Shown here: positions 57,564-64,000 of the stretch, one piece after another
How the letters are laid out: each line of letters opens with the position of its first letter
Numbering within the stretch: the first letter of the stretch is position 1
Origin: Rugosimonospora sp040255525
Lineage (GTDB): Bacteria; Actinomycetota; Actinomycetes; Mycobacteriales; Micromonosporaceae
Direction: 5' to 3'
Assembly (NCBI GenBank): GCA_040255525.1
Contig: JBDZVD010000009.1
Span: 1 to 64,000 of the forward strand
DNA: 64,000 nt
Notes under the pieces: generated by a model
Seen by the model: the letters and a program-made list of their open reading frames with translations, nothing else
Told to the model about the DNA's origin: nothing
The model's database searches: none
Made by a program: the position numbers and the translations under genes

Positions 57564-58681
57564 CAGTCGACCTGCTCCAGGAAATCCATCAGCGCGGCGT
57601 TCACCACATCCGGCCGCTCCAGCAGCGCCACGTGCCCGGCCTCGGGGACCGGCACGAATTTCGCGTCGGGCAGTATGCGACAGATCTCCCCAGAGTGATC
57701 CGGCGGGGTGAGCTTGTCCCGTTCCCCGCAGATGACCATTACCCTGGTTTCCTTCAGCGCCTCCAGCGCCGGGTACCGGGCGTGGGTGTAGATCGCGCGC
57801 AGGTACCGGGCCACCACCTCGGTGCCGGTGTGCGCGTTCATCTGCTCCACATACCTGACCAACGCCGGACTCGGCCGTTCGGTACCGAACCCGTACTTGC
57901 GGATCAGCGCCTGGGCCAGATCGGTGGAGGCCCGCCGCAGGCCGTCGATCATGCCGCCGCTCAGCCGACCCGCGCCGGTGATCACCGGTACCAGCGGCCG
58001 GCTGAACCGGGCCAGGAAGTCCGGCATGCCGAAGGTGACCTCGTCCAGCTTGCCGGCCGAGGTGGAGATGAGCACGACGCCGCGGATCTGGTCGACGAAC
58101 ATCTCCGGGTACAGCTCGGCGAGCGCCATGATGGTCATGCCGCCCATCGAGTGCCCGACCAGGATCAGCGGCCCGTCCCCGACGGTCTCGTCGATGACCC
58201 GTTTGAGTGCCTCGCCGAGGCCGCTGAGCGTGTACTCGCCCTGGCGCAGCTTGCTCGACCGTCCGTGGCCCGGCTGGTCGTAGAACACCATCCGGTACCC
58301 GCCCTGCCGGGTCAACTCGGTCCGCTGGAAGTGGAACGTGCCCATGTCGAGACAGAAGCCGTGGATGAAGACGAGGGTCGGCTCCGGCGCGCTGTTGCTG
58401 CCGAAATCCAGCGCGATGCCGTCCTCCGGTTCGACGATCTCGACGTGCAGGTCGAGGCCGTCGGCCGTGGTCACCGTCGTCATCTCGTCGTACGGCAAGC
58501 GACCGAACCGCTCGTCGGCCAGCGGATCGGCCACGATGGCGCCGCGGCGGCGGAGGACCAGCCGTTCCGCGGCCACACCGGCCGCCACCCCGGCGGCGGC
58601 GACACCGACCACCGCGCCCAGCAGACCCGCCCGGCGGGCGACCCGGTTGCGCTTCGACGTCATCAGGACGGGTTCAGACAC
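57563..58681 (-). CDS. Alpha/beta hydrolase with N-terminal membrane segment
   Basis: 372 residues. A helix (about 16-36, GLLGAVVGVAAAGVAAGVAAERL) anchors it. The nucleophile elbow is VGHSMGGM, the oxyanion loop TLVFIHGFCLDMGTFHFQR, the acid in VICGERDKLTPPDHSG and the His in EAGHVALLERPDVVN. The substrate is unknown. It lies between alr and udg, an order seen around actinobacterial alr genes. GTG 58681 follows GAGG and overlaps the alr stop by 8 bp. Confidence 0.92.
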   Translation of the reverse strand: MSEPVLMTSKRNRVARRAGLLGAVVGVAAAGVAAGVAAERLVLRRRGAIVADPLADERFGRLPYDEMTTVTTADGLDLHVEIVEPEDGIALDFGSNSAPEPTLVFIHGFCLDMGTFHFQRTELTRQGGYRMVFYDQPGHGRSSKLRQGEYTLSGLGEALKRVIDETVGDGPLILVGHSMGGMTIMALAELYPEMFVDQIRGVVLISTSAGKLDEVTFGMPDFLARFSRPLVPVITGAGRLSGGMIDGLRRASTDLAQALIRKYGFGTERPSPALVRYVEQMNAHTGTEVVARYLRAIYTHARYPALEALKETRVMVICGERDKLTPPDHSGEICRILPDAKFVPVPEAGHVALLERPDVVNAALMDFLEQVD

Positions 58682-59798
58682 TACGTACCTCGCCGTCGTA
58701 CACGCGGGGCACGCGGACCCCACCGATCCGGGTCACGATCTCGTAGCTGATGGTGCCGACCGCGTCCGCCCAGTCGTGGGCGGTCGGTTCGCCCTGGTCA
58801 CCGGGGCCGAACAGGGTGGCGATGTCGCCGGCGCGGACCTCGTCGTCGCCGCAGTCCACCACGATCTGATCCATGCACACCCGGCCGGCCACGGTACGGC
58901 GCCGCCCGCCGAGCAGCACCGGGCCCGAGTTCGACGCGTGCCGGGGCACTCCGTCGCCGTATCCGAGGGGGACCACGGCGAGCGTGGTCTCCCTGCTCGT
59001 GGTGTACGTGTGCCCGTACGAGACGCCCTCGCCGGCCGGTACCCGCTTGGCCATGGCCACCCGGCCCCGAACCGTCATCGCCGGCCGCAGCCCGAACGTC
59101 TCGCCGGGGATCGGGGACAGTCCGTAGACCGCGATTCCCGGGCGCACCAGGTCGAAGTGGCAGTCCGGCCGGGTCAGCAGGGCCGCGGAGTTTGCCAGGT
59201 GCCGGTACTTCGGCCGCAGCCCGGCGCGCTCGGCCACCGCGAGACCGTCCCGGAACTCGGCGAGCTGCAGGTCGACGCTGGGATGCCCGACCGCGTCGGC
59301 GCAGGCCAGGTGACTCCACACCCCGGTAACGTCGAGATCCCCGTCCGCCTGGGCTTTCGCCGCCGCCGAGACCAACGCGCCCCACTCGGTCGGCTTGGCG
59401 CCGCCGCGGTTCAGCCCGGTGTCGATCTTCAGGTGTACCCGTGCCGGCCGGCCCGCCGACCGCGCGGCGGCGACCAGCTCATCGAGCAGTGCCAGGCTGC
59501 CCGTGGACAGGTCCACTCCGGCCCGTACCGCTTCGTCCAGCGGCATCCCCGGGGCGATCAGCCAGGCCAGTACCGGGGCCTCGATCCCGGCCGCGCGCAA
59601 CGCCAGCGCCTCGCCCACGGTGCAGGCCCCGAGCCAGGTCGCACCGGCGTCCAGCGCGGCGCGGGCGACCTGCACCATGCCGTGCCCGTACCCGTCCGCT
59701 TTCACCACCGCCATCACTTCCGCGGTGGTGCCAGACCGGAGCCGAGCCACGTTCTGCCGGATCGCCCCCAGATCAACCCGGATCTCGGCCTGCCACAT
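58674..59798 (-). CDS. alr: Alanine racemase
   Basis: 374 residues. It makes D-alanine for peptidoglycan with PLP. The PLP lysine is in VMAVVKADGYGHG; HLKIDTGLNRGGA and TGVWSHLACAD are typical TIM-barrel motifs, and the catalytic Tyr of the C-terminal domain is in VSYGHTYTT (followed by PLGYGDGVPRHAS and GRVCMDQIVVD). ATG start; TAGGGT lies 7-12 nt upstream, so the mRNA is probably leaderless, heading the hydrolase-udg-tsaE-tsaB-rimI-tsaD operon. Confidence 0.97.
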   Translation of the reverse strand: MWQAEIRVDLGAIRQNVARLRSGTTAEVMAVVKADGYGHGMVQVARAALDAGATWLGACTVGEALALRAAGIEAPVLAWLIAPGMPLDEAVRAGVDLSTGSLALLDELVAAARSAGRPARVHLKIDTGLNRGGAKPTEWGALVSAAAKAQADGDLDVTGVWSHLACADAVGHPSVDLQLAEFRDGLAVAERAGLRPKYRHLANSAALLTRPDCHFDLVRPGIAVYGLSPIPGETFGLRPAMTVRGRVAMAKRVPAGEGVSYGHTYTTSRETTLAVVPLGYGDGVPRHASNSGPVLLGGRRRTVAGRVCMDQIVVDCGDDEVRAGDIATLFGPGDQGEPTAHDWADAVGTISYEIVTRIGGVRVPRVYDGEVRSV

Positions 59799-59804
59799 GC
59801 CTCT

Positions 59805-59810
59805 ACCCTA
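59805..59810 (-). promoter_or_regulatory. -10 element TAGGGT, leaderless alr
   Basis: Minus-strand TAGGGT ends 6 nt before the alr ATG at 59798. The AGAGG between is too near the start to be a ribosome site. Confidence 0.5.
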
Positions 59811-59884
59811 CCGGCCAGTCAGCTAGTGATCCGGCCGTAACGGAGGGCGCGTACGGGTGCCTTGACGCGAATGCCGCCGCCCGG

Positions 59885-59926
59885 GCCTGTGCTCGCCTCT
59901 GCCACACCGGCTCCGGCTGCGCTCAG
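59885..59926. repeat. Copy E of the dispersed repeat
   Basis: GCCTGTGCTCGCCTCTGCC, then ACCGGCTCCGGCTGCG and CTCAG, with a 2-bp deletion in the centre compared with copies A-D. It lies between alr and nnr; the TCA in its last 4 bp is the stop codon of nnr. Confidence 0.82.
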
Positions 59927-61377
59927 CTGAGCAGGGCGCCGACGGTCGACCGCAGCGAAGCAGCGACATCCGCCGAGGTCACTGGTCCGCCCTCGGCCGC
60001 GGCACGGCCGGCCATGCCGTGCGCGTACGCCGCCGCGACCGCCGCCCGTACCGCGCTCAGCCCGCCGGCGAGCAGCGATCCGAGCAGCCCGGAGAGCACG
60101 TCGCCGGTACCGCCGGTGGCCAGCGCGGCGGTACCCGTCGGGTTCACCCAGACCTCACGGTCCGGCGACGCCACCACGGTACGGTCGCCCTTGAGCAGCA
60201 CGGTCACGTTGAGCTGGCTGGCCAGCCCGAGAGCGGACGCGACCCGGTCGGCTCCCGGCGGGAACCCGGCCAGCCTGGTGAACTCCCGGTCGTGCGGGGT
60301 CACCACGGCCGGCTGGGACCGCTCGCGCAGCAGCTCCCGCAGCCGCCCGTCGGCGAGCAGGCTGAGCGCGTCGGCGTCCAGGCACACCGGCACCGGGGCG
60401 GCCAGTACCGCCCGCAGCTCCGCGACCGCCCGCTCGTCGGTACCGAGCCCGGACCCGCAGACCCAGGCCTGTACCCGGCCGGCGCGCTCCACGCTCTCGG
60501 TGACGATCACGGACGGGTGCCGCCGCCGTACGTAGTCCGCCGCCGAACCCGCGTACCGGACCATCCCGGTCGGACCCGCGCTCGCCCCGGCCACGGACAG
60601 CACCGCGGCGCCCGGGTACGTCGAGGAGCCGGTGGCGACCCCGACCACGCCCCGGGTGTACTTGTCCGATTCCCGCCCGGCGACCGGCCACCAACCCCGG
60701 ATGTCCTCCCGGTCGGCGACCCGCAGCGCGGGCGGTACCGGCAGCGACAGGCCGATGTCCACCAGGTCCACGATGCCGGCGCGGGCCGCCCCGGCGCCGA
60801 CCGCCAGACCCGGCTTGAGGCAGCCGAACGTGACGGTGACGTCCGCACTGACCGCCTCGCCGGGTACCTCGCCGGTGTCCGGATCGACGCCCGACGGGAC
60901 ATCGACGGCCACGATGATCGAGCGCCCGCCGTCGGACGCGGTGGCGGTCACCGCGGCCGACACCACCGACGCCGCGGTCGGCCGCAGGCCGCCCCTGCCC
61001 CCGATGCCCACGACGCCGTCGAGGACCAGGTCCACCACGTCCGGCGCGGCGTCCACGGTCAGCCCGCCGGCCGCCCGCAGCGCGGCGAGGCCACCGGCGT
61101 GGGCGCGATCCGGATCCAGCAGCAGCGCGCGCACCGCGACCCCCCGCGTCGCCAACCGCGCGCCCGCGTACAGCGCGTCACCGCCGTTGTCCCCGGCGCC
61201 GACGAGCAGCAGCACCCGCCGCGCGTACACCGAGCCGAACCGGTCGGCGAGCAACCGCGCGCACCTGCGGGCCAGGCCGGCCGCGGCCCGCTGCATCAGC
61301 GTGCCGGCCGGCAGGGTGTCCATCAGTGCCTTCTCGGCGGCCCGCACGTCGGAAACCCGCCACGCTCCGGTGCTCAT
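59923..61377 (-). CDS. nnr: Bifunctional NAD(P)HX epimerase/dehydratase
   Basis: 484 residues. It repairs hydrated NADH and NADPH. The N-terminal epimerase domain (about 1-205) has LMQRAAAGLARRC and LVGAGDNGGDALYAGARL. The C-terminal ADP-dependent dehydratase domain has KYTRGVVGVATGSSTYPGAAVLSVAGA, VCGSGLG, VTPHDREFTRLAG, LKGDRTVVA, and NPTGTAALATGGTGDVLSG. The ATG overlaps the acpS stop (ATGA). The last codons fall in a copy of the dispersed repeat. Confidence 0.95.
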   Translation of the reverse strand: MSTGAWRVSDVRAAEKALMDTLPAGTLMQRAAAGLARRCARLLADRFGSVYARRVLLLVGAGDNGGDALYAGARLATRGVAVRALLLDPDRAHAGGLAALRAAGGLTVDAAPDVVDLVLDGVVGIGGRGGLRPTAASVVSAAVTATASDGGRSIIVAVDVPSGVDPDTGEVPGEAVSADVTVTFGCLKPGLAVGAGAARAGIVDLVDIGLSLPVPPALRVADREDIRGWWPVAGRESDKYTRGVVGVATGSSTYPGAAVLSVAGASAGPTGMVRYAGSAADYVRRRHPSVIVTESVERAGRVQAWVCGSGLGTDERAVAELRAVLAAPVPVCLDADALSLLADGRLRELLRERSQPAVVTPHDREFTRLAGFPPGADRVASALGLASQLNVTVLLKGDRTVVASPDREVWVNPTGTAALATGGTGDVLSGLLGSLLAGGLSAVRAAVAAAYAHGMAGRAAAEGGPVTSADVAASLRSTVGALLS

Positions 61378-61775
61378 CCAGCGCCACCCACTCCGTCCCG
61401 GCGGTCGTCCGCCTCCGCGACCACCATGGCCGACGCGATGCCGCCGTCGTGCGACAGCGACAGGTGCCAGCGGTCGATGTCCCGCTGGGCGGCGGCCGCC
61501 GCGACCGTGCCCGAGACGGTCAGCCACGGCCGGCCGTCCGGGTCGGAGACGACCTCGCAGTCGTGCCAGTGCAGCCCGGCGGGGGCGCCCAGCGACTTGG
61601 CCACCGCCTCCTTCGCGGCGAACCGGGCGGCCAGCGACTCCGGGGAGCGCGGATGACCCGACCGCGTGGTGCGTTCGGCCTCGGTGAACAGGCGGTCGGC
61701 CAGCAGCGGGGTGCGGGCCAGCGCGCGGGCGAACCGCTCGACGAGCACGACGTCCATGCCGACAGCCACGATCAC
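61374..61775 (-). CDS. acpS: Holo-[acyl-carrier-protein] synthase
   Basis: 133 residues. It transfers phosphopantetheine from CoA to acyl carrier protein. Asp in GMDVVLVERF and Glu in ARFAAKEAVAKSLG coordinate magnesium; HLSLSHDGGIASAMVV closes the fold. GTG start, with TAGGGT 7-12 nt upstream (leaderless). An Asp/Gly-rich tail of about 12 residues is extra. Cotranscribed with nnr. Confidence 0.95.
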   Translation of the reverse strand: MIVAVGMDVVLVERFARALARTPLLADRLFTEAERTTRSGHPRSPESLAARFAAKEAVAKSLGAPAGLHWHDCEVVSDPDGRPWLTVSGTVAAAAAQRDIDRWHLSLSHDGGIASAMVVAEADDRRDGVGGAG

Positions 61776-61781
61776 ACATCA

Positions 61782-61787
61782 ACCCTA
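61782..61787 (-). promoter_or_regulatory. -10 element TAGGGT, leaderless acpS
   Basis: Minus-strand TAGGGT ends 6 nt before GTG 61775, the same layout as alr. Confidence 0.5.
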
Positions 61788-61834
61788 GGGGACCGGCCAT
61801 CGACCGGCACGCGCCATGCTCACCCGGCGGGCGG

Positions 61835-63811
61835 TCACTCCACGGTCACTGACTTGGCCAGGTTGCGAGGCTGGTCGACATCGTGCCCGCGGGACGCCGC
61901 GATCTCGCAGGCCAGCACCTGCAACGGTACGGTCGTCACCAGCGGAGCCAGAAGCGTCGGCGTACGGGGTACCCGGACCACGTCGTCCGCGTACGGCAGC
62001 ACCGCGTCGTCGCCCTCCTCGGCGATCACAATGGTGCGCGCTCCCCGGGCCCGGATCTCCTGGATGTTCGACACGATCTTGTCGTGGAGCACCCCCCGCC
62101 CGGCCGGCGACGGGACCACGCACACCACCGGGGTGCCCTCGTCGATCAGGGCGATCGGGCCGTGCTTGAGTTCGCCGGCCGCGAACCCCTCGGCGTGCAT
62201 GTACGCCAGCTCCTTGAGCTTGAGCGCACCCTCCAGGGCCACCGGGTACCCGACGTGCCGCCCGATGAACAGCACGCTGCGCGAGTGGGCCAGTTCCCGG
62301 GCCAGCTCCCGTACCGGCTCCATCGTGGTCAGCACCTCTTCGACCTTGGACGGCATGGCCTGCAACTGGGCCACCACGGCACCGACCTCGTCCGCGTACT
62401 TGATGCCCCGCACGTGCGAGAGGTGCAGCCCGACGAGGTAGCAGGCGACCAACTGGGTGACGAACGCCTTGGTGGAGGCGACCGCGACCTCCGGCCCGGC
62501 GTGCGTGTAGAGCACGCCGTCCGACTCCCGCGGGATCGTCGACCCGTTGGTGTTGCAGATCGCGAGTACCCGCGCCTTCTGCTCCTTGGCGTGGCGCAGC
62601 GCCATCAGGGTGTCCATCGTCTCGCCGGACTGCGAGATGGCCACCACCAGCGTGGAGCGGTCCAGCACCGGGTCCCGGTACCGGAACTCGCTGGCCAGCT
62701 CGACCTCGCAGGGCAGCCGGGTCCAGTGCTCGATCGCGTACTTGGCGACCATGCCGGCGTGGTACGACGTGCCGCACGCGACGATGAAGACCTTGTCGAT
62801 GTCCCGAAGGTCCTGATCGGTGAGCCGGACCTCGTCGAGCGCGATGTCGCCGGCCTCGGTGAGCCGGCCGATCAGCGTCTCGGCCAGCGCCTGAGGCTGC
62901 TCGGCGATCTCCTTGAGCATGAAGTAGTCGTACCCGCCCTTTTCCGCGGCGGACGCGTCCCAGTCGATGTGGAAGTCCTTGCCGGCCGTGGTGCTGCCGG
63001 CGAAGTCGGTGATCACGATCTCGTCCGGCGTGATCGTCACGACCTGGTCCTGGCCCAGCTCGATCGCGTCCCGGGTGTGCTCGATGAACGCCGAGACGTC
63101 GCTGGCCAGATAGTTCTCGCCGGCCCCGCGGCCGACCACGAGCGGGGAGTTGCGGCGCGCGCCGACCACGGTACCGGGAGCGTTGGCGTCCACCGCGAGG
63201 AGCGTGAAGGCGCCCTCCAGCCGCCGGCAGACCCGCCGCATGGCCTCGGCCAGGTCGGCGACGTCCGGCTTCTCCAGCTCAGCGCAGAGCAGGTGGGCGA
63301 CGCACTCGGTGTCGGTGTCGCTGGCGAACTCGACGTCGCACCCCTCCAGTTCGTCGCGGAGCTGCGCGAAGTTTTCGATGATCCCGTTGTGGATCACACC
63401 GACCCGGCAGTCCGAGGACAGGTGCGGGTGCGCGTTGCGGTCCGTCGGGCCGCCGTGGGTGGCCCACCGGGTATGGCCGATGGCCGTCGTACCCCCGGAG
63501 ATGCCCAGCGGCGTCGTGCCGTCCTTGCCGAACGATTCCCGCCGGCTCATCACCGGTTCGCCGGCCGGCAGGTCATCGGCGCTCAGCGGCTGGTCGACCG
63601 CCGCACCGTCGGGCGCGTGCCAGTCGGCGCGCTCGACGAGCGCCTTCTCCAGGTTGGCGAGCTTGCCGGCGCGCTTGCAGACCAGAAGCTCGCCGTCGGC
63701 GACGACCGCCACCCCCGCCGAGTCGTACCCGCGATACTCCAGCCGGCGCAGGCCATCAAGCACGATTCCCAGCGCCGGTCGGGCGCCCGTATACCCCACG
63801 ATGCCGCACAC
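61835..63811 (-). CDS. glmS: Glutamine--fructose-6-phosphate aminotransferase (isomerizing)
   Basis: 658 residues, about 50 more than the E. coli enzyme. It makes glucosamine-6-phosphate for cell-wall synthesis. The catalytic N-terminal Cys is in MCGIVGYTG; GHTRWATHGGPT and HNGIIENF complete the glutaminase. Two SIS domains follow (ACGTSYHAG, ISQSGETMDTL) and the C-terminal PRNLAKSVTVE is conserved. An insertion of about 45 residues, from VERADWHAPDG to GTTPLGISG, lies before the HTRWATH motif. The TAAGGT hexamer 8-13 nt before the GTG points to a leaderless mRNA. Confidence 0.97.
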   Translation of the reverse strand: MCGIVGYTGARPALGIVLDGLRRLEYRGYDSAGVAVVADGELLVCKRAGKLANLEKALVERADWHAPDGAAVDQPLSADDLPAGEPVMSRRESFGKDGTTPLGISGGTTAIGHTRWATHGGPTDRNAHPHLSSDCRVGVIHNGIIENFAQLRDELEGCDVEFASDTDTECVAHLLCAELEKPDVADLAEAMRRVCRRLEGAFTLLAVDANAPGTVVGARRNSPLVVGRGAGENYLASDVSAFIEHTRDAIELGQDQVVTITPDEIVITDFAGSTTAGKDFHIDWDASAAEKGGYDYFMLKEIAEQPQALAETLIGRLTEAGDIALDEVRLTDQDLRDIDKVFIVACGTSYHAGMVAKYAIEHWTRLPCEVELASEFRYRDPVLDRSTLVVAISQSGETMDTLMALRHAKEQKARVLAICNTNGSTIPRESDGVLYTHAGPEVAVASTKAFVTQLVACYLVGLHLSHVRGIKYADEVGAVVAQLQAMPSKVEEVLTTMEPVRELARELAHSRSVLFIGRHVGYPVALEGALKLKELAYMHAEGFAAGELKHGPIALIDEGTPVVCVVPSPAGRGVLHDKIVSNIQEIRARGARTIVIAEEGDDAVLPYADDVVRVPRTPTLLAPLVTTVPLQVLACEIAASRGHDVDQPRNLAKSVTVE

Positions 63812-64000
63812 TCGCTCGACCTTACCAGAGTTTCGCGCAATGGTGCTGCGCGAATTGCTGATATTCGCTCAAGCGATTTGCGCACTAGCTGGACGACGAC
63901 GGACTGATGCTGACAAATCGCTCACAGGGACGGCCGCGCAAGGCGAGCACCTTCCGCGGTACCGACCCGGGTGGTCAGGCCGGGCTGGCCGCCCTGACCA
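63812..64000. other. Region upstream of glmS at the right edge
   Basis: 189 bp. The first 80 bp are relatively AT-rich promoter-like DNA. A plus-strand frame opens at ATG 63906 (MLTNRSQGRPRK...) and runs off the window without a stop, but it has no ribosome site or family signature, so I do not call a gene. Confidence 0.4.
63819..63824 (-). promoter_or_regulatory. -10 element TAAGGT, leaderless glmS
   Basis: Minus-strand TAAGGT ends 7 nt before the glmS GTG. No clear -35 and no Shine-Dalgarno. Confidence 0.5.

Overview
The window is 64 kb of very GC-rich DNA, almost completely filled with genes on both strands, with many GTG starts, ATGA/GTGA overlaps and leaderless promoters. Gene content (WhiB-family regulator, BldM-like regulator, mycosin, CIRCE-controlled groES-groEL, double guaB, PspC proteins) points to a filamentous actinomycete. 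My inference is the family Micromonosporaceae. The order choD-guaB3-guaB2-DUF5319-(bldM)-whiB3/whiD-groEL-groES-tsaD-rimI-tsaB-tsaE-alr-nnr-acpS-glmS matches, from memory, the Mycobacterium and Streptomyces chromosomal core. This is therefore chromosomal housekeeping DNA with small accessory insertions.

Left part (1-16 kb): the 3' end of cysS; convergent icd and mdh, with two palindromic TetR/AcnR-like operators in front of icd; a five-gene peptide-type ABC transporter operon whose first ATPase gene carries a tandem 57-bp repeat at its start; a purine operon (membrane protein-purN-purH); sucCD; and a B12-binding mutase small subunit. TCA-cycle genes (icd, mdh, sucC, sucD) are concentrated here.

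Middle part (16-33 kb): an M23 peptidase; the PcrA/UvrD helicase; two small membrane proteins; a chorismate mutase preceded by what looks like a complete Phe/Tyr transcription attenuator (leaderless leader peptide with FFYY, antiterminator and terminator); a PIG-L deacetylase; a LiaRS/PspC-type two-component system divergent from a PspC/LiaF-like membrane protein; psd (fused to an extra N-terminal domain) convergent with pssA; two double-NUDIX paralogues; a small PspC protein; guaA.

Right part (33-64 kb): choD, guaB3, guaB2, DUF5319, a BldM-like regulator with an eroded receiver domain, whiD/whiB3, a membrane molybdopterin oxidoreductase, and groEL/groES with two CIRCE operators. About 10 kb of accessory genes then separates groES from tsaD: a xylose/ribose-type sugar ABC operon with its ROK regulator, a methyltransferase, YbaK, and a small type VII-secretion-like operon (ESX-like, PPE-like, mycosin) in DNA of visibly lower GC. 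The tsaD-rimI-tsaB-tsaE-udg-hydrolase-alr cluster follows, then nnr-acpS and glmS.

A 39-44 bp dispersed repeat with a core of about 39 bp occurs five times (two tandem pairs and one single copy), always touching a gene's stop codon or a stop/start junction. The most novel-looking signals are the Phe/Tyr attenuator, the twin AcnR-type operators at icd, the stop-codon-associated repeat family and the orphan mycosin operon.
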